Positions 23,753-31,819 are shown, counted from the stretch's first letter. The stretch: 32,103 nucleotides of DNA from Nitrosopumilaceae archaeon (GCA_030041535.1 JASHNR010000008.1:1-32103); one strand, 5' to 3'. The notes: generated from the sequence alone by a model not told the origin. Program-made: numbers and translations.

Positions 23753-24099
23753 ATGTAGCTTTTACGCTCTAAATTTTCTCAATACGTGACAAATTTAACA
23801 CATGATTATGAAACGTAGGTTGTCGGTAGGAAATGACATATCCTATGGAATAAAATAAAATAATTGTCTAACAAAGTTAGTGAACCGTGTTCATGAACAA
23901 GGTATCACAAATGTATTATCCAATTTTGTGATCATATATGTAATGGAAACTGTGGGAGCCAGTCACTTTGAACTAACAGTACCTTGTCTAGATTTCAATC
24001 CTACAGTTTCCATACATCATGTTGGATCTCAGATCGAATTGTGTTAAAGGTTTCCTAGTTTTGAAAAAAGAATAGTCTTTGTTAAAATATAGAACTGAT
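23753..24099. other. Structured intergenic region with several inverted repeats
   Basis: This gap of about 350 nt lies between converging genes and has no credible ORF. It holds the perfect palindrome TGTTCATGAACA (23888-23899), then ATCACAAA/TTTGTGAT (23904-23911 with 23925-23932), then a 15-bp inverted repeat (23943-23957 with 23999-24013, one G-U in RNA) around a 41-nt loop. ACAAGGTA (23897-23904) can alternatively pair with TACCTTGT (23980-23987). It could be a structured RNA, a terminator zone or the remnant of a small mobile element. Confidence 0.5.
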
Positions 24100-25338
24100 T
24101 TAATCTCTTCTGAGTGCCACCATTGGAGATAATCTTGATGCTTTCCAAGCAGGGTAGATTCCTGCCATGATACTAAGAGTCAATGATAGCATCCAAACCT
24201 TGATCAGGTCCTCTGGTAAAAATATTGGCGGTATATGTGTAGGATCTCCCCCGGTAGGAGATGGAACAGTCATGATCGTGCTAAGAAGATATCCCGCACC
24301 CATTCCTATTGTTATACCAATGCTTGCACCTATTATCCCAATCAAAGCTGCTTCAACCAAGAACAGGGAAAGAATTGTTGTGTTTTGCGCGCCTATTGCT
24401 TTCATTGTTCCAATCTCTTTTATCCTTTCATTTACAGAATTGTACAATGTGGTGACAATCCCAACAGCTCCGACCACTAGTGCAATTATGCCAACCATTA
24501 GGATAAACGCATTATTTCCACTGGCTGCCTGTTCCCGTATTGCCATCACAGCTTTTGGAGTATTGAGTCCAATAGTGGAACCATATTGATTGGTTATCTC
24601 TTGTTGTACCGTATCAACATAATCAGGTGAGTCTGCCATTATATACAATGTATCATACTTGTTTGATTTTTGTAGTAGTTGATTTGCCGCATCAGGGTTT
24701 ATGAAAATCGAAGTGTCAGTTATTGTGTCTCCTGTAGGCTTGACAATTGCTCTAACAATGAAATTCTTTACGTTGCTCTCCTGCTGTCCTGCAGAATTTG
24801 CATATGTATATGTCAGCTTTACTGTTTGTCCCAGAGTCACAAAAGGTAGAGTATCGCCTGGAGGATTTGCTACAGTGTCTCCAACAATTACTGCTGCACG
24901 ATCAGCAGGATTTACAGCAGAACCGTCAACATACTGCAAGTTTGGCACCTTAACCTGTAGTTTTGTGAGATCCATGCCAACAACTGTTACATGTTGTGTG
25001 TTTCCCTCGGTATCCATCTCTACAGTGCCCTGATATTTTGGTATGACATCTTCTACGAATGGAAGTGACTTGATTCTGTTTACTATAACATCATTTATGA
25101 TAAGTGATGCAGAGGAACTGCTTGAATGATACGAGTGCTGGCCTGAGCTGGCAAAGATAAGATTTGCTGCAAGCGTGTTGAATTGTTGTTCTAGAAATTC
25201 TGCCTGTCCTGCGCTGAGTCCATTTAATACAACTACCAGACTGCTTCCAAGAACTACCATCATTACAGTTAGAAGTGTCCTGACTTTTCTGTCAATTAGC
25301 GCATCAAAAGATAAAGAAAAGATATCGTGTATTTGCAT
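24100..25338 (-). CDS. FtsX/MacB-type ABC permease, orphan
   Basis: A 412-aa ABC permease of the MacB/LolE/FtsX class: one N-terminal helix (about 22-42), a large extracytoplasmic domain of about 230 residues, then three helices near 278-300, 325-355 and 375-397. MacB-type signature phrases are visible (NSVNERIKEIGTMKAIGAQN in the loop after helix 2, and a late WKASRLSPMVALRRD). Such proteins transmit force from an ATPase to the outside and export lipoproteins, peptides or drugs. No ATPase gene is present in the window. An AAGGAG lies 8 nt before the ATG. A possible gene remnant lies just upstream. Confidence 0.88.
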   Translation of the reverse strand: MQIHDIFSLSFDALIDRKVRTLLTVMMVVLGSSLVVVLNGLSAGQAEFLEQQFNTLAANLIFASSGQHSYHSSSSSASLIINDVIVNRIKSLPFVEDVIPKYQGTVEMDTEGNTQHVTVVGMDLTKLQVKVPNLQYVDGSAVNPADRAAVIVGDTVANPPGDTLPFVTLGQTVKLTYTYANSAGQQESNVKNFIVRAIVKPTGDTITDTSIFINPDAANQLLQKSNKYDTLYIMADSPDYVDTVQQEITNQYGSTIGLNTPKAVMAIREQAASGNNAFILMVGIIALVVGAVGIVTTLYNSVNERIKEIGTMKAIGAQNTTILSLFLVEAALIGIIGASIGITIGMGAGYLLSTIMTVPSPTGGDPTHIPPIFLPEDLIKVWMLSLTLSIMAGIYPAWKASRLSPMVALRRD

Positions 25339-25356
25339 GACTTGTTCTCCTTGCCA

Positions 25357-25589
25357 TTAGTTTTTGTTTGCTGTCAAAAAAGGGATGAGATCTAGATCTT
25401 GCACATTACATAGTGCTGATATGATTTTATCGTAATTTGGCAGATTTCCCATGACAGACTCTACCATTAAAAGCACAAGATCGCAATTAAGTGTAATAGT
25501 ACATTCGTCGAACTATACTACAGAGATTTTTGTTTTTCAGCAATAGATTGCAACCATTTTATGGATGAATCTACTACAAGACCAAGTTT
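25357..25589 (-). pseudogene. Remnant or frameshifted small gene upstream of the permease
   Basis: Two adjacent frames give coding-like sequence. The first, after a stop at 25590-25592, reads KLGLVVDSSIKWLQSIAEKQ and ends at TAG. The second contains ECTITLNCDLVLLMVESVMG and NLPNYDKIISALCNVQDLDL and ends at TAA 25357-25359. Neither has a good start; within the second, an ATG at 25467 opens a 36-aa ORF. It may be a decayed gene, or one broken by a base error. I cannot name the family. Confidence 0.3.
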
Positions 25590-25603
25590 TCATTTGTTAG
25601 ATT

Positions 25604-25849
25604 TCAGTTTAAGATTACCTTTTTTCTCCATCCAGATACAAAGAGGGCAATACCACTGACAACTGATATCATTCCAGCACATACCAGCATATGGCCTATA
25701 GTTTGCACTAGATTTTCATTGCAGTGACAGCTAAAGGACTTGCCTGATATCTGGGCAGGACAATGACAAACAACATCCGAGTATGAACCATAACCAAGTA
25801 CTGACATCAAAAGTCCCATAACAACAAGTGTTGCACCTAGAGTTTTCAT
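25604..25849 (-). CDS. Small two-helix membrane protein with Cys/His loop
   Basis: A membrane protein of 81 aa. Helix 1 (TLGATLVVMGLLMSVLGYG) and helix 2 (MLVCAGMISVVSGIALFVSG) flank a loop containing CHCP...CHCNE, that is, two CHC triplets about 15 residues apart, and a basic C-terminus. The Cys/His set could hold a metal or form disulphides. I start at ATG 25849, about 27 nt from a TATA-like TTTTTAAA (25876-25885). ATGs at 25858 and 25867 are in frame. Function unknown. Confidence 0.55.
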   Translation of the reverse strand: MKTLGATLVVMGLLMSVLGYGSYSDVVCHCPAQISGKSFSCHCNENLVQTIGHMLVCAGMISVVSGIALFVSGWRKKVILN

Positions 25850-25936
25850 CTCTATCATGTATATCATACAACCATCATTTAAAAAATTGGCTTGTCTAGA
25901 TTTTAACACTTGGTCGCAATCAAATTTCCACAGGTC

Positions 25937-26134
25937 TTAATCTAGAGGTTGATCCTGTGGTACCTGGTTGCCAGACTGGATTGTTCTGCATAGTATCATG
26001 AACAACACGTCCATCATCAGTGACAAATGCGAGTTTTCATCAGAATTACTACCTGTCTTGCGATTGTTCCTGTTTCCTACTATTACTGCATGAGACAGCA
26101 CGTCAACATCTAGAGTTTCTGGACTTGTTTCCAT
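25937..26134 (-). CDS. Small hydrophilic ORF (tentative)
   Basis: An ORF of 65 codons, polar and without known motif (METSPETLDVDVLSHAVIVG, then an Asn/Ser-rich stretch). Residue mix is plausible for a real protein, but no promoter at the right distance or family supports it. Confidence 0.35.
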   Translation of the reverse strand: METSPETLDVDVLSHAVIVGNRNNRKTGSNSDENSHLSLMMDVLFMILCRTIQSGNQVPQDQPLD

Positions 26135-26324
26135 GTATATAATACCCGATTTGAAAATAAAACGATTATTGAACTGTGTTAGTGCACATTGTTCTTGAAT
26201 GATGAGGTAGTGGCCCTTTACAGGCTAACAGGCGTAGATAGGCACGAGGTCAAACACTGAGTGGGATCATTTGAGAAAGTGTGTGTTTCTAGCAAAGGAT
26301 GCAATGCCTGATCAGATTGGAAAA

Positions 26325-26340
26325 ATGATCAATTGATCAT
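26325..26340. promoter_or_regulatory. 16-bp perfect palindrome upstream of the Met/His membrane protein gene
   Basis: ATGATCAATTGATCAT is a perfect palindrome. It sits immediately upstream of a TATA-like ATATTTTAAATG (26349-26360) that would start transcription near 26380, before the plus-strand gene. A dimeric regulator binding here would affect this promoter. The regulator is unknown. Confidence 0.45.
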
Positions 26341-26412
26341 ATCATGAAATATTTTAAATGAAGAGTAGATCTGTGTTTTTCTCGACATTTTTTTTTGACA
26401 AACGTTAGCCTA

Positions 26413-26991
26413 ATGAATTATAAGACACGTATAATGATTATTTTTTTGAAGATGAGTCAATCTATTCTATCAGACAAGAAGATGTTGCTGCTCTCTTTTG
26501 CAGCAGCTGGTCTAACAGTAGCTGCTGGAATAGTTCACTTGCGATTGGTTCCAATGTCCATATCACATGATATCGGAGAGGGAATACTCTTTCTAGTCGG
26601 TGGCGCACTGCAAGTCTTTTGGGCGGTTCCTGTCATAAAACGATGGGGCAAGATATGGCAAATTATTGGAATTGTTGGAACTGCAGTATTTTCGATAATA
26701 TGGTTTTCCACTCACATACACAATCTACTAGGTCATGGAGGACATGTACCAGGAATGATGGCAGGTAACATGTCGCAAGGATTCCATGGAAACATGTCAC
26801 AGGCATTTCATGGTAACATGACTGGAGGCAATTTCCCAAGAGGACCCATGCCTACAGGAATTAAAAGCATACAACAGGTAGAGTATGTTCAGATGGCATT
26901 CATTGTTTTGTATGCTATCCTAAGCAAGATGATCTCAAACAAAAAGAAACAGGTCGGAATACCCAGTACAGAAGACAAGGACAAAAAATAA
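26413..26991 (+). CDS. Membrane protein with Met/His-rich loop, likely metal-related
   Basis: A 192-aa membrane protein with about four helices: near residues 25-45, 55-75, 82-105 and a C-terminal one (EYVQMAFIVLYAILSKM). The third loop is rich in His, Met and Asn: HIHNLLGHGGHVPGMMAGN, then GNMSQGFH, GNMSQAFH and GNMTGGNF. These units resemble the GNMTGGYMMHHF repeats of the exported protein at 10 kb. Copper or other soft-metal binding is a fair inference. In-frame starts are TTG 26395, ATG 26413, ATG 26434 and ATG 26452; the last would give the cleanest N-terminus (MSQSILSDKKM). Confidence 0.65.
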   Translation: MNYKTRIMIIFLKMSQSILSDKKMLLLSFAAAGLTVAAGIVHLRLVPMSISHDIGEGILFLVGGALQVFWAVPVIKRWGKIWQIIGIVGTAVFSIIWFSTHIHNLLGHGGHVPGMMAGNMSQGFHGNMSQAFHGNMTGGNFPRGPMPTGIKSIQQVEYVQMAFIVLYAILSKMISNKKKQVGIPSTEDKDKK

Positions 26992-27003
26992 GACTTGCAA
27001 AGA

Positions 27004-27291
27004 CTAGATGTAATCTTTTTTTGATATCAGACTGTTAACCCGCCTTATTATTCTGCGAAATGTTGGATTTTCATCGCTGCCTTGTATCTCAAGCTTGCCG
27101 TCCTTGTAATAGTATACAGCAATTTTTCCATCAATTGATACCATCTCAAACGAGTCAAGCATAGAATCATGATATGACGGGTATTGTGAGAGTATGAAAT
27201 CTTTTGTAAGCGATCTCTTTATTGAATAAAAAAGGTCTGGCGGTACCTTGTTGTAGTTCACCACAATCATTGCCTTGTGTTCTATATTCAT
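27004..27291 (-). CDS. Small hypothetical protein
   Basis: A 95-aa soluble protein with no signal or membrane segment. Its pattern is one strand (AMIVVNYN), a helix, two or three beta strands (FEMVSIDGKIAVYYYKDGKL), then a basic C-terminal helix (FRRIIRRVNSLISKK). It ends 12 nt from the stop of the converging Met/His membrane gene. Residue mix is natural. No family assigned. Confidence 0.55.
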   Translation of the reverse strand: MNIEHKAMIVVNYNKVPPDLFYSIKRSLTKDFILSQYPSYHDSMLDSFEMVSIDGKIAVYYYKDGKLEIQGSDENPTFRRIIRRVNSLISKKDYI

Positions 27292-27348
27292 TTTTAGCGT
27301 TTTTTTACTGTAAAATTGCCTCGAATTTTCATTTCTTAATTTTTGATT

Positions 27349-27807
27349 CTACTGGTATGGTATGCATTGCTGCATATCATGCAATCTTGCAATTGCATTT
27401 AGTGCGTTATTTTTGTAATCTTCATTTCTTGCAAGCCATGAGGCAATATCTGTTGCAGTCACTATTCCTGCAAGACTGCCATCTTGGCCCACAACTACAA
27501 GACGCCTTATTTTATATATCGACATCATAAGTGCTGCTTCGGAAATTATTTCGTTGGTCTCAATAGATATTATTGGATTTGACATTATCTTGCCCACAGA
27601 TACTTTGGCGGGATTCAAATCCTGAGATACCACCTTAGTTACGATATCTCTTTCTGTAAGCATCCCTGCCGGCTGTGCCCTCTGTGTCACCACAATGGAT
27701 CCAATCCCTAACTTTGCCATTATCTGGGAAGCCTCAAAGACACTTGAGTTTGTAGGAATGGTCTGAACAAATTCAGTCATTATTTCCTTGACGGTTAATT
27801 CGCTCAT
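27349..27807 (-). CDS. Tandem CBS-domain protein
   Basis: A 152-aa protein with two CBS domains. The first (about 1-60) starts VKEIMTEFVQTIPTNSSVFE and has GMLTERDIV; the second (about 68-125) starts VGKIMSNPIISIETNEIISE and has GIVTATDIASW. Such pairs bind adenine nucleotides (AMP, ADP, ATP, SAM) and usually act as sensors. No partner domain is attached. The ATG at 27807 lies about 25 nt from a TATA-like TTAATATC, so the transcript is probably leaderless. A perfect palindrome lies just upstream of that box. Confidence 0.88.
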   Translation of the reverse strand: MSELTVKEIMTEFVQTIPTNSSVFEASQIMAKLGIGSIVVTQRAQPAGMLTERDIVTKVVSQDLNPAKVSVGKIMSNPIISIETNEIISEAALMMSIYKIRRLVVVGQDGSLAGIVTATDIASWLARNEDYKNNALNAIARLHDMQQCIPYQ

Positions 27808-27837
27808 AGAGAAACTATTTTGTATACAAGATATTAA

Positions 27838-27851
27838 TTCAGATATCTGAA
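27838..27851. promoter_or_regulatory. 14-bp perfect palindrome upstream of the CBS gene
   Basis: TTCAGATATCTGAA overlaps or abuts the upstream edge of the TATA-like element of the CBS gene (27828-27836), where TFB contacts the BRE. It is a candidate regulator site. Confidence 0.4.
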
Positions 27852-28091
27852 CAATCTGAGTCAGTGTTAAATTAATTTAAGTTGGAAAGTACTCTTACTC
27901 TTGTGATTATATCAAGTGTAATCCCTGAAAAAATGAACTGTATTTAACAATAAAAAACCATAAACCATCAACAGAAAAAACAACAAAGAAATCAATCTTA
28001 GTTCGGACTAGCAAGCATTACATGATTATGTCCTTTTTGTAACTAAAAAGAACACCAGTCCAATATTTGCTTGCAAGAAGAAAAAGAAGAT

Positions 28092-29018
28092 CTAACTAAC
28101 AGTTGGAGTTATTTTTGCAATGTCCTTTGGTAACAATATGGTAAAAGTGACAGGATTGTTTCTAACAGAAATTGTACCATGATGTTGGACAATTATATTT
28201 TTGCAACTTGTCAGGCCCAGTCCAGTCCCATGTTCTTTTGTGGTAAACAACGGTTCAAAAATCTTTGACAGCAAGTCATCAGGTATTGCAGGGCCTGAAT
28301 TTTGAATATCTATTTGGATCTCATCCTCTTTCTTGGCAAGCCTTATCAAAATTTCTCCAGGGGTTTTTTCTCCAATAGATTGAATTGCATTTGTAAACAG
28401 GTTATAAAAGACAACTTCTAACTTTGCTTTATCGCATTTTAGCGAGATATCGTTTTCTGGCATCATTATTTTTATGTTGTCTTGAACTGGAATTCCATCC
28501 AATGAACTGCGAATTATATCAGATATAGAATATTTTTCTATAATTAACGGCTGGGTTCTAGCGAAATCCAAGACACCTGTTATCAACATATTCATTCTAG
28601 CAACAGAACGATTTATTCTTGAAAATGCCTCAAGCATATCCGAATTAAGTTTGCCTTTGTATTTTATATTCATAAGGTCTACAGTATTTTGTATTATTGA
28701 AACTGGATTTCTCAGATCATGGCTCAGATCAGACGCCAGCTCGCCCAAAATTGCTAGTTTTTCTGCCTTGATATTTTTTTCTGTCTTAATTTGCTGTATC
28801 TTTGTAACAAACTCACATTTTAGACCAAGTGACTCGTGATGTTTCCAAACGGCCTCTTCATTAGGTGCCTCCAAGACGCAGTATAGCCTGTCTTCATGTT
28901 TATTGTGAAATATTTCCAGATGTGTTATTCCAAAACCATCCTTGGGTAAATTTACTACTTTTTCCAGATCTTCTAGGCTGAGATCTTTCATATTGTGACC
29001 ATCTAGGAAGATTGGCAT
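28092..29018 (-). CDS. Histidine kinase with N-terminal DUF4242-like domain
   Basis: A soluble sensor kinase of 308 aa. Residues 1-72 (MPIFLDGHNMKDL...GITHLEIFHNKHEDRLYCVLEAPNEEAVWKHHESLGL) look like a DUF4242 (SCO4226-type) small sensory fold. A coiled linker leads to the HisKA domain, with phosphoacceptor His100 (LSHDLRNP). The ATPase domain has N-box Asn206/Asn210 (NLFTNA), DIQNSGPAI and GTGLGL (264-269). No membrane segment is present, so it senses something in the cytoplasm. No response regulator is nearby. A TATA-like box about 27 nt upstream predicts a leaderless transcript. DUF4242 is unusual as an input domain. Its ligand here is not known, though related proteins bind nickel. Confidence 0.85.
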   Translation of the reverse strand: MPIFLDGHNMKDLSLEDLEKVVNLPKDGFGITHLEIFHNKHEDRLYCVLEAPNEEAVWKHHESLGLKCEFVTKIQQIKTEKNIKAEKLAILGELASDLSHDLRNPVSIIQNTVDLMNIKYKGKLNSDMLEAFSRINRSVARMNMLITGVLDFARTQPLIIEKYSISDIIRSSLDGIPVQDNIKIMMPENDISLKCDKAKLEVVFYNLFTNAIQSIGEKTPGEILIRLAKKEDEIQIDIQNSGPAIPDDLLSKIFEPLFTTKEHGTGLGLTSCKNIIVQHHGTISVRNNPVTFTILLPKDIAKITPTVS

Positions 29019-29085
29019 TAGTATTCCATAACCAATTTTCTCATAAATACCTTTTACCCATGAAGGCCTAGAAATTCTCCGTTGT

Positions 29086-29766
29086 TCAGCTTTCTGATCT
29101 TATGTTGCTATTTTGATTATTGATTAGATATTCCAAAGAGCTCTCAAACTCCTCATTTGAGATTTGTCCGTCTGCCCACCAGCCAGCAGCATTGCGCAGC
29201 CATAAAGGAAGGTATGATATTGAATCCGATGTACCATTTGTTTTTATGATTCCATAATCAATCAAGTTTTTTATGCCATAAGAATAGTCTACATTTCTAA
29301 TCTGACCGTCATGCCATAACTTTGAGGCATCTTTGAACCAGGTTGGTATTGTCTTTGATGGCACTACAGCAGTTGACGATTGATTGGACGATTTTACTAC
29401 TGATTCATAAGTCTCGCTTCTGGTGTAACCGTAGAGGTTTCCTCCGATAAATAATGCATAGAAATTAAATGGAGTGCCATCATCTTTTGGCGCTGCCTTC
29501 CAATAAGCTATGAACTTGCCATCAGAATCAGTTTTAGCAATTGCCAAAATTATATCAGGTTGTGTATACGGCATATCGTCTTCAATGAATATGGCGTGAT
29601 GAGGAAGTGGTGTTCCACCAATATTAGTCAATACACCTGAGAATGTAGCGTTGTGACCTTCTATCATTTCATCTCCGACAAGATTCAAGTGAAGTTTTGC
29701 GTAAGACGTAGCGTAGACGCTAGGCAATCCCAGCAATAGAATCGCAATTAGCAAGATTATTCGCAA
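29086..29766 (-). CDS. Secreted protein with Ig-like domain and two W-domains
   Basis: A 226-aa exported protein. After a signal peptide (to about YATSYA) comes an Ig-like domain (LHLNLVGDEMIEGHNATFSG ... FYALFIGG), then two W-domains: TWFKDASKLWHDGQIRNVDY...GII and LWLRNAAGWWADGQISNEEF...YLINN. The C-terminus is short and charged, with no sorting tail. W-domains of about 40 residues are a trademark of thaumarchaeal secreted proteins; they may be wall- or protein-binding. A TATA-like AAAATATAAG about 27 nt upstream supports the ATG at 29766. Function unknown. Confidence 0.75.
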   Translation of the reverse strand: MRIILLIAILLLGLPSVYATSYAKLHLNLVGDEMIEGHNATFSGVLTNIGGTPLPHHAIFIEDDMPYTQPDIILAIAKTDSDGKFIAYWKAAPKDDGTPFNFYALFIGGNLYGYTRSETYESVVKSSNQSSTAVVPSKTIPTWFKDASKLWHDGQIRNVDYSYGIKNLIDYGIIKTNGTSDSISYLPLWLRNAAGWWADGQISNEEFESSLEYLINNQNSNIRSES

Positions 29767-29909
29767 CTTGAATTGTAGAAAAGACGTTTGATCTTATATT
29801 TTTGTCTTTGAATACCAGTTTGATAGATTCTCAGCCTTATTTTGATCCACCTTTTCCTGTTTAGCCAAAAGGGGCAGATCAGACAAGACCCAAGTTAACC
29901 GTGTGTGTT

Positions 29910-31235
29910 CTAATATGTATCAAGATACTTTGTTATCTCCCAGGGAGTAACTTCGATCTTAAATTCCTCCCACTCTTTTGTTTTAATTGCAAGATATTTT
30001 TCAAGTAGGTTGCTGCCAAGAGTTTCTATGACAAGCTCGTCGTTTTTCATCTCAGATAATGCATCAAGTAGTGAGGATGGTAGTACATTTACATGTCTTT
30101 TTTTAAGATCTTCACTGTCAAAATGATATACATTTTCTTCTACAGCTTCTGGAGGAACAAGATTCCTCCTTATGCCATCAAGTCCTGCCTTGAGCATGAC
30201 TGCAAATGCAAGATATGGGTTGCATGTAGGATCAGGACACCGCAATTCCACTCTTGCAGACTTGTTTTGTCCAAACCATTTTGGAATTCTAATTAGCGAA
30301 GACCTGTTCATGCTTGCCCATGTTATGTAAACAGGAGCCTCAAAGCCTGAGACCAGTCTCTTGTAAGAGTTTACAGTAGGACAAAGAATTGCGCATATTG
30401 CACGTATGTGTTCCATCTGTCCGGCAATGAAGCTATAAGCTATCTTTGAAAGATTGTATTTGTCATTGTCGTCATAAAACAGGTTATTTTGGGTCTTGGC
30501 ATCAAAAAGACTTTGATGTACATGCAATCCAGAACCTGCAAGTCCCATTATGGGCTTTGCCATAAATGTTGCATGCAGTCCATTTCTTTGAGCAATTTTT
30601 TTTACAGTATACTTGAGTGTAAGCAGCCTGTCAGCTGTCTCTATTGCATGTGCATAGTTAAAACCCACTTCATATTGACCTGGCCCTACCTCGTGGTGTG
30701 AGGCCTCGGTATTAATAGAAAATACACTCAGCGAATTCATTATCTCTTTTAAGATAGAATATGTCTCCGACGATGACAAGTCAAAATAACCTCCCCCGTC
30801 TACAGACAAAGTTTTAGATGCATCATTTTTCTTGAATAGATAAAACTCTGGCTCAGGACCAGTGTTATACTCGTAGCCTAATTTTGATGCCTCCAAGACT
30901 GCCTTTTTTAAAATGAATCTTGGATCTCCTTCAAAAGAGTTTCCATCTGATTTGTAAAGATCACAGATGAATCTAGCAGTCTTACCATTTTCAGAATCCC
31001 ACGGTACTACACAGTAGGTTGTCACGTCAGGTTTTAGGAAGAGATCACTTTCCTGAATTCTTGCAAAGCCTTCAATTGAAGAGCCATCAAACCAAACTCC
31101 TCTGGTCAGGGCACCTTCCAGCTCCCTTGTTGGTATTATCACCTCTTTGACAACACCCAACAGATCACTGAACTGCAAGCTTACAAATCTGACTTCGTCA
31201 TTTTTTGCTTGCTTGAGGATTTCTTCGACTTGCAC
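29910..31235 (-). CDS. glnA: Glutamine synthetase, type I
   Basis: Converts glutamate, ammonia and ATP to glutamine, the main entry of nitrogen into biomass. Beta-grasp N-terminus followed by FDGSSIEGF, the EPEFYLF metal site, the GPGQYEVGFN metal site, GSGLHVHQSL (His for substrate), NSYKRLVSGFEAPVYITW and ELRCPDPTCNPYLAFAVML. I start at the GTG at 31235 (441 aa), the usual length. The longer frame opens with a TTG at 31280 and adds 15 basic residues not typical of the family. It is divergent from the second DUF6659-like gene. Confidence 0.95.
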   Translation of the reverse strand: MQVEEILKQAKNDEVRFVSLQFSDLLGVVKEVIIPTRELEGALTRGVWFDGSSIEGFARIQESDLFLKPDVTTYCVVPWDSENGKTARFICDLYKSDGNSFEGDPRFILKKAVLEASKLGYEYNTGPEPEFYLFKKNDASKTLSVDGGGYFDLSSSETYSILKEIMNSLSVFSINTEASHHEVGPGQYEVGFNYAHAIETADRLLTLKYTVKKIAQRNGLHATFMAKPIMGLAGSGLHVHQSLFDAKTQNNLFYDDNDKYNLSKIAYSFIAGQMEHIRAICAILCPTVNSYKRLVSGFEAPVYITWASMNRSSLIRIPKWFGQNKSARVELRCPDPTCNPYLAFAVMLKAGLDGIRRNLVPPEAVEENVYHFDSEDLKKRHVNVLPSSLLDALSEMKNDELVIETLGSNLLEKYLAIKTKEWEEFKIEVTPWEITKYLDTY

Positions 31236-31396
31236 ATCTTTTCTTCGCAAGTAATGCTTAAAGTATTTTCGATATAACAAACTAGAGATTTATCATTTCA
31301 AGTTTACTAGATTAGTTTAACATCAAGATCTTGGAAAGAGAATGACCATCTGTCTTATTAGACACGGTGACATAATGATACATGTAATGAAGTAGT

Positions 31397-31819
31397 ATGG
31401 CCCAAAGCATAGACCTCAAGTCTATTGAAAGTAACCTTTCAGTGGATGGAGTAGAGTTTGTGGGCTTTATCAGCAAGCTGGGGCGTGTCATAGATTATTC
31501 GTGTAAAAACGAGATCAATCTCACACAAGAACAAAAGGAGACGTTATTCATGTCAACTTCGCTAAATCTTTCAATGCAGAAAGATTATGACGACAATTTT
31601 GGGTCTGTTCAGTATATTGTTTCAGAAAGAGAGAACTCTAAGATTGTTTCCATACCTGCCCCTTTTGGATCTATCATTTTGGTCATGAAAAAGAAGACAA
31701 GACCTTTCTTACTTGTAAAAAAGCTTTTGAAGGCAATTAACCACGCAAGAGAACTTGAGGATAAATCATCAGTGGTGGAAAATTCAGCTGTTATCGAGGA
31801 GGTAAAAGCATGTCTTTGA
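31397..31819 (+). CDS. DUF6659-like small protein
   Basis: A 140-aa soluble protein with the same order of elements as the gene at 9503-9880: VEFVGFISKLGRVID strand pair, a helix with LSMQKDYDDNFG, then VQYIVSEREN and IPAPFGSIILVMKKK strands, and a C-terminal helix. A roadblock/longin-like fold and the DUF6659 family are my reading by pattern. Its last 10 nt overlap the start of the next gene. Divergent from glnA. Function unknown. Confidence 0.6.
   Translation: MAQSIDLKSIESNLSVDGVEFVGFISKLGRVIDYSCKNEINLTQEQKETLFMSTSLNLSMQKDYDDNFGSVQYIVSERENSKIVSIPAPFGSIILVMKKKTRPFLLVKKLLKAINHARELEDKSSVVENSAVIEEVKACL

Noticed and set aside
23943-24013. 71-nt inverted-repeat element of tRNA-like length
   Set aside because: The terminal stem is 15 bp, not 7, no D, anticodon and T arms can be drawn, and there is no proper T-loop.
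26199-26260. Possible box C/D sRNA (ATGATGA ... CTGA)
   Set aside because: C-like and D-like boxes are 62 nt apart, but no convincing C'/D' boxes or terminal stem are present; such short motifs occur by chance.
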